The position numbers and the translations under genes were made by a program. The notes under the pieces are model-generated. The model was not told the DNA's origin. It worked only from the letters and a program-made list of their open reading frames with translations, and made no database searches. From Dokdonella fugitiva (lineage in GTDB: Bacteria > Pseudomonadota > Gammaproteobacteria > Xanthomonadales > Rhodanobacteraceae): 64,000 bases of DNA. The stretch spans positions 1 to 64,000 of the forward strand of contig NZ_SLWQ01000007.1 in assembly GCF_004342425.1 (NCBI RefSeq). Reading direction: 5' to 3'. Positions 1 to 7,407 of this stretch are shown piece after piece. Each line of letters opens with the position of its first letter. Position 1 is the stretch's first letter.

Positions 1-2262
1 GGTGTCCACCGTGAACTCCTGCGCACAGTAGTACTGCACGCCCGTACCCGACGTCGAGCCGCCCGGGTTGGCGAACGTCGGGCTGCTCGTCGTCAACGCA
101 CCGTTGAAGAACGCCGGCTGCGGCGTCGTGTTCACCGCGAAGTTCGCCGTGACCGTGCAGTCGCTCGTGATCGCGCCCGTCGTGTACGTATTGCCTGCCA
201 GCGTGCCCCCGCAACCCGTCACCGTGTCGATGTGCGAGCCCGCGTCCGCCGTCACCGTGAACGCCGTCGTGTCGCCGTCGTTCACCACCGCGCTCGGCGG
301 CGTGATCGTGCCAGAGCCCGTACCCACCACGGCCGTGACGGTATGCGTGACGATGTCCGCTGCGAAGTTCGCGACAACGTCGCAGTCGGCGAGGACGTTG
401 CTGACGGTGTACGTGTCGCCCGCCAGCGAGCCCGCGCACGTGCCGCCCACGGTATCGATGTGGAAGCCGGCATCCGGCGTCAGCGTGAACGCGATCGAGT
501 CACCCTCGTTGACCGACTGCGCGCCGAGCGGGGAAATGGAACCCGCTGGCGTGCCGATGCTGGAGGTCACCGTGTGCTGCGGCAACGAGCCGTCGCAGTT
601 GTAGGACGGCGTGTACGTGACGTTGAGGTCGTCGGCGAAGAAGGTGTTGTTGGCGGTCTGGCCGCTGCCCGTAACCTGCTGGAACACCATGTTGCTGACG
701 TTGTTGCCACCCGTGGTACCGCTGCCGTCGGTCGTCTCGAAAATCTGCACGCCATCCTTGCAGATGCGCACGTTACTGGTTGCGCGGTCAACGAGCAGCT
801 TGAGGTTGAAATAAGTGCCGGGCGTGAACGTCGCACCGGTCGGCGTAAACGTGCCGGTGCCCCCCGACCAGAGAATTGAATCGATCGAGTTGCCCGTGCG
901 GTTGAAGCGGACATAGGTCGTGACCAAACTCGCATCCGGATCCTGCGGCTGGAAGTACCAGCTGGCGCCGTTGGTCGTATGCGTCATGCGCAGGTTCGCC
1001 GAGACCGCGACATAGCGCGTGGTACCCACCGGGAACTGCGGCGAGATCGCAAGCGCATTGTTGCTCGTGTTCGGGGACGCGGCGCTGTTCTGGCTGAAGT
1101 GCTGCGTGCCGTTGGCCGGTACCGTGGTCGCGACGTTCGAGCCGCGCGCCGACCAGCCTTGCTGGCCGTTGATCGCGGCCACGGTGTAGTCGGGAGCTTC
1201 GAAGCCGACGTCGTACGACGTGGACTGCGTGAAGTTCCAGCCGAAGAACTTCGCAACGGCGGAAGCGTTGCCCTCGGCGGTGGTGATCGGACCCGCTGTA
1301 ACGGCGTAGTTGCCGGCCGCGGACACCGCCACGTTCGCGCTGATCGTGCACCCGCCGGGCGGAATGGCAGCGCCGCTCGCTAAGGTGATCGCCGAGTCGC
1401 CCGACGAGCCGGTCAACGTGCCTGGGCAGGTCGTCGTGGCATTGGCCGCGAGCGTCATGCCTGCCGGCAAGGTCGTGGTGAAATCGGCCGTCGTCGGCGT
1501 CGCGGCGGTATTGATGTTGCCGACCGCTATCGCGAGCGTGGTGCTCGTCGGCACTGCGGCGGCGGCGGGCGTGAAGCTCGCCGAGACCGACAGCGGTAGC
1601 GCCGGAACGACGGCATTCGTATCGACCGTGACTGTGTAGTCCTCGGACTGGCCATAGCCGGCGCCGGTGCGGCACGGCGGGAGTTCGGAAAGATCGACAG
1701 TGTCGTACGCCGTCATCGCACGCAGGCGCGTGTTGCCGAGCACGGCGTCGGCCGGAACAGTGATCAGCGCCGTGACGGACAGAGCATCCGTGCCGGTCGA
1801 GTCGGTGATGGTTCCGATCCAGTAGCCTTCATTGGCATCGGTGAAGACGCCATTCTGGTTCCAGTCCACGTAGAGCGCGTTGCCGTGCGAGAATGGGCCG
1901 TCCGTATTGGCCTTCATCGTGATCGCGTAGGTCGCACCCGGACGCAGGGTGCCGACGACCGCCGTGAAGTCTTCGTGCGCCGTGCCGCCGGTCGCTCCGG
2001 CGGACGTGTTGTTGATTTCATTGATCTTGACGAGCGTGATCGGCTCGACATTGCTGGTGTACGTGTTGACGCAATACGGAGCAATCGCTTCCGGCACCTG
2101 CGGCAAGGCCTGCGTATTCGCCGGCACGCCAATCCGCGCAGCCGTCGACCGGATCGTGTCGGCGGCCGGTCCGGCCGCGCTTGGCACCGCAACGGCGGCG
2201 GCCGTAGCGAACGTGCCCCCCGTGGCCGCCAGGGCCAAAGTCAATTTCAACAAGCGTCTCAT
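1..2262 (-). CDS. Large exported GEVED-domain protein with bacterial repeat domains (3' end off window)
   Basis: The frame is open for 754 codons from the ATG at 2262 to the window edge, so the C-terminus is missing. Residues 1-25 form a signal peptide with a basic start and an Ala-rich cleavage region. Residues about 125-214 match a GEVED domain: they contain VDWNQNGVFTDANEGYW and end in GYGQSEDYTVTV. A conserved-repeat or DUF11-like stretch follows, then a beta-rich region at about 385-545 that resembles a lectin or laminin-G fold (SWYFQPQDPD, NLKLLVD). Two tandem divergent InlB/B-repeat-like modules begin near residue 553, each with the pattern GDxxAFTxTxDAGxHIDTV. Such proteins are usually surface-displayed or secreted and bind ligands or glycans. 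The actual substrate is unknown. A weak Shine-Dalgarno (GGGGG) lies about 10 nt before the start. Confidence 0.85.
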   Translation of the reverse strand, partial: MRRLLKLTLALAATGGTFATAAAVAVPSAAGPAADTIRSTAARIGVPANTQALPQVPEAIAPYCVNTYTSNVEPITLVKINEINNTSAGATGGTAHEDFTAVVGTLRPGATYAITMKANTDGPFSHGNALYVDWNQNGVFTDANEGYWIGTITDSTGTDALSVTALITVPADAVLGNTRLRAMTAYDTVDLSELPPCRTGAGYGQSEDYTVTVDTNAVVPALPLSVSASFTPAAAAVPTSTTLAIAVGNINTAATPTTADFTTTLPAGMTLAANATTTCPGTLTGSSGDSAITLASGAAIPPGGCTISANVAVSAAGNYAVTAGPITTAEGNASAVAKFFGWNFTQSTSYDVGFEAPDYTVAAINGQQGWSARGSNVATTVPANGTQHFSQNSAASPNTSNNALAISPQFPVGTTRYVAVSANLRMTHTTNGASWYFQPQDPDASLVTTYVRFNRTGNSIDSILWSGGTGTFTPTGATFTPGTYFNLKLLVDRATSNVRICKDGVQIFETTDGSGTTGGNNVSNMVFQQVTGSGQTANNTFFADDLNVTYTPSYNCDGSLPQHTVTSSIGTPAGSISPLGAQSVNEGDSIAFTLTPDAGFHIDTVGGTCAGSLAGDTYTVSNVLADCDVVANFAADIVTHTVTAVVGTGSGTITPPSAVVNDGDTTAFTVTADAGSHIDTVTGCGGTLAGNTYTTGAITSDCTVTANFAVNTTPQPAFFNGALTTSSPTFANPGGSTSGTGVQYYCAQEFTVDT

Positions 2263-2285
2263 GCGATATACCCCCGTAGATCGAC

Positions 2286-2304
2286 GGCCGCCTGAATGGC
2301 GGCC
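2286..2304 (-). promoter_or_regulatory. Leader stem-loop upstream of the GEVED-protein gene
   Basis: The arms GGCCGCC and GGCGGCC are perfectly complementary around a 5-nt loop. The stem ends 23 nt before the ATG at 2262, so in the minus-strand transcript it sits in the 5' leader just upstream of the ribosome-binding site. A regulatory role is inference. Confidence 0.3.
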
Positions 2305-2554
2305 ACATAAAAACGCGCCTGCCGAAGCTCCCGGCGAGCGTTGTGGAACAACAGTGGATCCCCGTCCCCTGGATGAAGCAACTTCCTGCTGCTGAAGCGA
2401 GACCAGACAACGCTGCATCGGAACATCTGCGACCCCAGTCACATGGAGCGAACTCCGTTGACGGCGCCGTTCGCACGGTGCCGTCATCTACCGATTTCGA
2501 ATCCTCGGACAACCGCGCGGAACATGGTTCGGCGAGGCTTCCGGACTATATGCC

Positions 2555-2572
2555 TGTGACACGATCGTCACA
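2555..2572. promoter_or_regulatory. Inverted repeat TGTGAC-N6-GTCACA, possible operator
   Basis: Two perfect 6-nt arms flank 6 nt. The half sites resemble CRP/Clp half sites, but the spacing between TGTGA and TCACA is 8 rather than the canonical 6, so a standard CRP site is unlikely. It lies 110 nt before the penicillin-acylase gene. Confidence 0.3.
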
Positions 2573-2681
2573 ACTGCGTCTCATCTTTACCAAACCAGCG
2601 CGCATGCTGCATGTCAGCAATGCGCGCCCGTACCGACGCCAGATCGACTAGGATGCGGCGCCCACCAGACCAGGATGCCAC

Positions 2682-5066
2682 ATGCCTCGAACGAGACGCT
2701 CGCTGCTTCGGCGGTCGCTGGCCGTCGCCGCAATCGTGCTGGCCTTGCCGCTAGCAGGCTGGTTGCTGCTGCGCGGCAGCCTGCCACGCTACGAAGGCGA
2801 CATGCGCGACGCGGCACTGCAGCAAACGGTGCGCGTCGAGCGCGACGCGCTCGGTACCGTCACCGTGCGCGCGCAGAGCCGGCGCGACGCGAACTGGGCG
2901 CTCGGCTACGTGCACGCACAGGAGCGCTTCTTCGAGATGGATATGCTGCGCCGCCGCGCGGCCGGCGAACTCGCCGAGCTGTTCGGCCCGGCCGCATTGC
3001 CACTCGACCGCACCGCGCGCGCGCACCGCATGCGCGCGCGCATGGAGCGCGCGCTCGCCGCCCTGCCGTCGCAGCAGCGCGACGCACTCGACGCCTACCG
3101 CGACGGCATCAACGCCGGACTCGCCGACCTCGCGGTGCGGCCGTTCGCGTATCTCGCGACGTTCAATGCGCCAGTGCCGTGGCGCAGCGAAGACACCCTG
3201 CTCGTCGTCGCCGCGATGGCCTTCACCCTCAACGACGCCGAGGACAAGCGCGAGCTCGCCTTGATGCGCATGCACGCCGCGCTGCCCGCGTCGGCCTACG
3301 CGTTCCTCGGCGCGAGCGGCGGCGGCTGGGACGCGCCGATCGCCGGCGCGCCGTTGTCGTGGCCGGAGGTTCCGCCCGCCACCGACCTCGACCTGCGCTC
3401 GCTGGATCCGGCGCTGCTGCGCGGCAGCCACGGCGTGACCGACCCACGCGTGCCCGGCAGCAATGCGTTCGCGGTCGCGGGCTCGCTCGCCGACGGCGCC
3501 GCGATCGTCGCCAACGACATGCACCTGGACCTGCGCGTGCCGAACCTCTGGTTCCGCACGCGCGTGGTCTATCCCGATCCACGCGGCACCGGCGCGATGA
3601 TCGACGTGACCGGCGCCGGCCTGCCCGGCACGCCCGCGATCATCGCCGGCAGCAACGGGCTCGTCGCCTGGGGCTTCACCAACAGCTATGCCGACACGGC
3701 CGACTGGGTGCGCGTCGTTCGTGACCCGAACGATCCCTCGCGTTATCGCGTACCGGAAGGTTGGGCGACGACCGAGAAGCACGCCGAGCGCATCCACGTG
3801 CACGGCGCCGCCGACGAGACGATCGAAGTCGAGGAGACGCGCTGGGGACCGATCCTCGCCAGGGACGTGGACGGCACCGCGCTCGCGCTCGCCTGGGTCG
3901 CGCAGCAGCCGGGCGGGATCGACGTCGAGCTCATCCGCATCGAGGCGGCGCGCAACATCGACGAGGCGATCAGCGTCGCGCAGGCGAGCGCCATCCCGCC
4001 GCAGAACTTCATCGTCGGCGACAAGGCCGGCAGCATCGCCTGGACGATCGCGGGCCGCATTCCCCGGCGCGTCGGCGGCTTCGACCCGTTGCTGCCGGCG
4101 GACTGGTCCACGCCCGGTACGGGCTGGGACGGCTGGCTCGCCGAAGACCTGCATCCGCTCGTCGCCAACCCGCCATGGAAGCGCATCTGGAGCGCGAACC
4201 AGCGCTCGGTGGAAGGCGCGGCGCTCGAGCGGGTCGGCGACGGCGGCTACGACCTCGGCGCGCGTGCGGCGCAGATCCGCGACACGCTGCGCGCGCACGA
4301 GCATTTCAAGGTCGAGGACATGCTGAAGATCCAGCTCGACGACCGCGCGCTGTTCCTCGAGCGCTGGAAGGACCTGCTCGCGCTCGAACTCAACCGCGCG
4401 CCGCCGTCCGCGCTGCACGACAAGGTGAAGCAGATCCTCGCCGGATGGAACGGCCACGCCTCGATCGATGCGGTGGCCTATCGCCTCGTGCGCGCCTGGC
4501 GCGGCGAGGTCGTCGACGCGGTGCTCGACGGGTTCGCCGGCGCGGTGCGCAAGCAGTTTCCCGACTTCGCACTGCCCAAGCTGCCGCAGTCCGAACAGGC
4601 GGTGTGGAAACTGCTCGGCCAGCGACCGGCGCACCTGCTGCCGCCGGGCAACGCCGACTGGGACGCGCTGCTGGTCGCCGCGCTCGATCGCGCGGCGCGG
4701 AAACTCGATGCGCAACCGGGCGGCATCACCGCGCGCACCTGGGGCGAACGCAACACCGCGCGCATCGCGCACCCACTCTCGCGCGGACTGCCCGCGTTCG
4801 TCGCGCGCTGGCTCGACATGCCGTACGAGGCACTGCCGGGAGACAGCCACATGCCGCGCGTGCAGGCGCCCGACTTCGGCGCCTCCGAGCGCTTCGCCGT
4901 CGCTCCCGGCGACGAAGCGCACGGCTACTTCATGATGCCGGGCGGCCAGAGCGGCCATCCACTCTCACCGTACTACGGCGCCGGTCATGCGGACTGGGCC
5001 GCGGGGAAACCGACGCCGTTCCTGCCGGGCCCGGCGCAGCACGTGCTGGAGTTCTCGCCCCGTTGA
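2682..5066 (+). CDS. Penicillin acylase family protein (Ntn hydrolase), membrane-anchored
   Basis: The 794-residue protein has the layout of the penicillin G acylase / acyl-homoserine-lactone acylase family. A basic N-terminus and a hydrophobic segment at about 8-31 would export or anchor it. An alpha-chain region follows, then the autocleavage site PGSNAF, whose Ser260 would become the N-terminal nucleophile of the beta chain. Downstream blocks NDMHLDLRVPNLWF, AWGFTNSYADTADW and DKAGSIAWTIAGRIP are typical of the beta chain. The protein would hydrolyse amide bonds of acylated substrates in the periplasm. The substrate (beta-lactam side chain, AHL or N-acyl amino acid) cannot be told from sequence. 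The ATG at 2682 has AGGA just upstream. It is convergent with the next gene. Confidence 0.9.
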   Translation: MPRTRRSLLRRSLAVAAIVLALPLAGWLLLRGSLPRYEGDMRDAALQQTVRVERDALGTVTVRAQSRRDANWALGYVHAQERFFEMDMLRRRAAGELAELFGPAALPLDRTARAHRMRARMERALAALPSQQRDALDAYRDGINAGLADLAVRPFAYLATFNAPVPWRSEDTLLVVAAMAFTLNDAEDKRELALMRMHAALPASAYAFLGASGGGWDAPIAGAPLSWPEVPPATDLDLRSLDPALLRGSHGVTDPRVPGSNAFAVAGSLADGAAIVANDMHLDLRVPNLWFRTRVVYPDPRGTGAMIDVTGAGLPGTPAIIAGSNGLVAWGFTNSYADTADWVRVVRDPNDPSRYRVPEGWATTEKHAERIHVHGAADETIEVEETRWGPILARDVDGTALALAWVAQQPGGIDVELIRIEAARNIDEAISVAQASAIPPQNFIVGDKAGSIAWTIAGRIPRRVGGFDPLLPADWSTPGTGWDGWLAEDLHPLVANPPWKRIWSANQRSVEGAALERVGDGGYDLGARAAQIRDTLRAHEHFKVEDMLKIQLDDRALFLERWKDLLALELNRAPPSALHDKVKQILAGWNGHASIDAVAYRLVRAWRGEVVDAVLDGFAGAVRKQFPDFALPKLPQSEQAVWKLLGQRPAHLLPPGNADWDALLVAALDRAARKLDAQPGGITARTWGERNTARIAHPLSRGLPAFVARWLDMPYEALPGDSHMPRVQAPDFGASERFAVAPGDEAHGYFMMPGGQSGHPLSPYYGAGHADWAAGKPTPFLPGPAQHVLEFSPR

Positions 5067-5247
5067 AATGTGGCGCCGGCGTGGAGGCCACGCGTGCGCC
5101 GTGCGGCGTGGAGGATCCGGCCCTGCAGTCGCGCACAAGGCGTGCTCATGCGAGGCTTCGCTCCGGCTGCCCGACGCCGCCATTTCTGCAGGACGGTTGA
5201 ACGCGCGAGGCGCGCTCAACCGCGGTGCGACCCGACGCTGGCACGAG

Positions 5248-5287
5248 GCGTCCGGCGGGCGCCGCGATCGCGGCGCCCGCCGGACGC
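5248..5287. terminator. 40-nt perfect palindrome between convergent genes
   Basis: The left arm GCGTCCGGCGGGCGCCGCGA is exactly mirrored by the right arm, so both strands can form the same long GC hairpin. It ends one base before the TAA (5288-5290) of the minus-strand oxidase-like gene and lies downstream of the plus-strand acylase gene. There is no U-tract on either side, so it may stall polymerase or protect mRNA ends rather than act as a standard intrinsic terminator. Confidence 0.55.
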
Positions 5288-6838
5288 TTACGGCAGCTCG
5301 AACATGTCGGCGAAGATCACGTCGGCGGGGTCGATCAGCACGTTGGCGGTGACCGGCACTTCGATCAGCGCGTGCGCGGGATCGTTGCTGTGCACGCAGA
5401 TCATCGCGGTGTAGCTGCCCGCCGTGAGACCGGCCGCATCGACGCTCGCGGTGATCGTCGCCGTCGCACCGGCCGCGACCGAACCCTGGTCGGGCGAACG
5501 CGCCAGCCATGCGACCGGGCCGGGGTTCGCGCAACTGATCGGCGCGGTGTCGATGGTGTACGTGAGCGTGCTGCCGACGTCACCGGAATTGGTCAGGCCG
5601 AACATGTCGTTCGCGTTGCCGCCCTGCACGACCGTGACCTCGACGTTGCCGGGCGCGACAGTCGCCGCCGGCTGGCCCGGGTTCGAGCCGACCCAAGGGC
5701 CGAATGCGACGAGCGTGGGACCCACCTTCTTGCAGACCATCGAATCCTGCGGAATGCAGTTCGAACCCGAACACCCCGGCGGCCAGCTATTGGCCGTACT
5801 GTCGCGCACCGCGACGCGGTAATAAAAAGCGATGTTCGTATCGGCGATGCTCTCGCCGTTGACGAGCGCATCCTTGTCCATCTGGCAGTCGAACAGGTCG
5901 TAGTTCGGACTGTCGCCGTATTCGTTGTCGTGCTGGCGCGTGCCCATCACGTCGACCGTGTGGAAGCCGCGGCCCGACTCGTTGGCCGGCACGTCGTAGT
6001 CGGCGCTGCCCGGCACGATCTTGTAACCGTTACCCGTCACCGGATTGCGCACTTCCCAGGTCCTGGGAACACCACCCGGACCGCCGGTCAGGTTGCGCAG
6101 GTCGGCGAACTCGGTGGCCTGGTCGACGCCGTTGGTGCTGATCGTATTGTGGCCGGCGTCGATGTCGAACTCCATGCGCCAGTAGTTGTGATGCCAATGT
6201 GTCACGGTATTGTACGTGCCGTTGCGGTTGCCGAAGCCGAACGACGGTTCGATCCGGCCGTCGTCCCAGAACGTCCAGCGCGATGCATACATGTACCAGT
6301 CGGCGCGGTACTGCGTCGTCAAAACAACGTGGTCGCCATTGTCCTCGATGGCGAAGCCGGAACCGCAGGTCGCATTCGAATTGGGATATCCCGGCAGCTG
6401 GAATGGGCACGTGCCGTAGGATGCGGTGGGGTCCTGCGAGCGGTCGCACGCGGTGGTCGCCGCGGGCGGATCCACCGGGATGCCGAGATGCGATTGTACA
6501 GCGATGTCGGCGAGCACCGGTGAAGTGTCGTCCTTCCAGTCGCGATAGCAATCTCCGCCCATGCCGTTCATGTACTCCGCGAACAGCATCGGTGCGTGCG
6601 CGCGCACGAACACGAGGTGGCCCTTGAAATAGACCTTGCGCAGTTCCATGCCGGAGCCGCGCGGGCCTGCGCTCTGGTCCGGCGGCAGCCAGCACATTTC
6701 CCAGATCGGATTCACCGCAGGCCATCGCATGAGCGTTTCGGGGCTCGTACAGGTCGGAGAATCGGCATGGGCCACGTTCCAGCCGCCGAGCGCGAGCAAC
6801 GGTAGCAGTGCGAACTTGCATCGACGCATCATGATCAC
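5288..6838 (-). CDS. Divergent copper amine oxidase-like catalytic-domain protein, exported
   Basis: The protein (516 residues from the GTG) starts with a signal peptide ending near AHA-DSP. Residues about 60-360 align by eye with the copper amine oxidase catalytic domain. DWYMYASRWTFWDDGRIE (180-197) parallels the TPQ segment and keeps Tyr182, but Trp replaces the usual Asn before it. THWHHNYWRMEFDID supplies the HxH copper ligands (His214, His216). WEVRNPVTGNGYKIVPG and ADTNIAFYYRVAVRDS match later blocks. The third copper His (TH-PRPEDWP in classical enzymes) is not apparent. A BACON/Ig-like module follows, then the tail DVIFADMFELP. The GTG at 6838 overlaps the upstream stop (GTGA). ATGs at 6832 and 6829 are alternatives, and GGGGAG fits 6829. 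Catalytic activity is uncertain. Confidence 0.7.
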   Translation of the reverse strand: MIMMRRCKFALLPLLALGGWNVAHADSPTCTSPETLMRWPAVNPIWEMCWLPPDQSAGPRGSGMELRKVYFKGHLVFVRAHAPMLFAEYMNGMGGDCYRDWKDDTSPVLADIAVQSHLGIPVDPPAATTACDRSQDPTASYGTCPFQLPGYPNSNATCGSGFAIEDNGDHVVLTTQYRADWYMYASRWTFWDDGRIEPSFGFGNRNGTYNTVTHWHHNYWRMEFDIDAGHNTISTNGVDQATEFADLRNLTGGPGGVPRTWEVRNPVTGNGYKIVPGSADYDVPANESGRGFHTVDVMGTRQHDNEYGDSPNYDLFDCQMDKDALVNGESIADTNIAFYYRVAVRDSTANSWPPGCSGSNCIPQDSMVCKKVGPTLVAFGPWVGSNPGQPAATVAPGNVEVTVVQGGNANDMFGLTNSGDVGSTLTYTIDTAPISCANPGPVAWLARSPDQGSVAAGATATITASVDAAGLTAGSYTAMICVHSNDPAHALIEVPVTANVLIDPADVIFADMFELP

Positions 6839-7407
6839 TCCCCGTGGAATTTCGGACCCGGCTCGCCATCGGCCGGCTGGTAGAACGGATAGACGACGCG
6901 GTCGCCTTGCAGATCGACGATCGCATGGGCAACCGCGGTGGTGCCGTGGTCCGCGGCGGCGATGACGTGGATGCAGCGCGATCCACGCACACAGTCCTGA
7001 CCTTCCGGCTTGCGGAACGAGAACCCTCCCGCCCAGATCACGACGTCGGGACGATCGACCAGGGCATGCAGGCGCTCGTCGGCGACGACCAACGCGCGCG
7101 CACGGGCCTGCTCCGCTTCGGTGAGGCCGAGGTCGGCGCCTGCGAGTTCCGCAGTTTCGAGCAGATGCCCGTCCAAGTCGAAGACCTTGCGCAACGCGAG
7201 CGCATGATCATAGTCCCAACCGTACTCGACCTCACGGCGCAGTTCCTTGCCGTCGACCATGATGAAATCACTGTTGCGCCGGCTCATCACGTAGCCGCGC
7301 AGGCGTTCCGACCCTGGCTGCGGCGCGCCGGAACGCGGCACGGTCGTCGCTGCGCACGCATCGAGCAGGCCCGCCAGCACTGCGGCAGCGGCAAACTTGC
7401 AGTTCAT
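6835..7407 (-). CDS. Putative lipoprotein resembling the N-terminal domain of copper amine oxidases
   Basis: The 190-residue product has a short hydrophobic N-terminus and a lipobox-like LDAC (Cys18); Asp at -2 is unusual. The segment LGLTEAEQARARALVVAD, the later Cys pair (QDCVRGSRC) and the ending AIVDLQGDRVVYPFYQP resemble the N2/N3 region of copper amine oxidases, where PLxxLTxxEI and VVDLTxxxVVxWxxxPGVQP are typical. Its stop overlaps the next gene by GTGA, and that gene encodes the catalytic-like domain. I infer that the two form one split oxidase-like assembly. The start ATG overlaps the stop of the upstream cytochrome gene (ATGA), so all three are probably co-translated. The similarity was judged by eye only. 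Confidence 0.6.
   Translation of the reverse strand: MNCKFAAAAVLAGLLDACAATTVPRSGAPQPGSERLRGYVMSRRNSDFIMVDGKELRREVEYGWDYDHALALRKVFDLDGHLLETAELAGADLGLTEAEQARARALVVADERLHALVDRPDVVIWAGGFSFRKPEGQDCVRGSRCIHVIAAADHGTTAVAHAIVDLQGDRVVYPFYQPADGEPGPKFHGE

Larger units (their letters stand above)
2263..2681. other. Divergent intergenic region, 419 nt
   Basis: This gap separates the divergent GEVED-protein and penicillin-acylase genes. No convincing gene is seen. It holds a leader stem-loop for the minus gene (2286-2304), an inverted repeat TGTGAC-N6-GTCACA (2555-2572) and a weak TAGGAT hexamer at 2649-2654 upstream of the plus gene. The inverted repeat lies close to the plus-strand gene and is the best operator candidate. 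Confidence 0.5.

Noticed and set aside
2555..2572. Canonical CRP/Clp binding site
   Set aside because: Spacing between TGTGA and TCACA is 8 nt instead of 6, so only a general operator candidate is reported.
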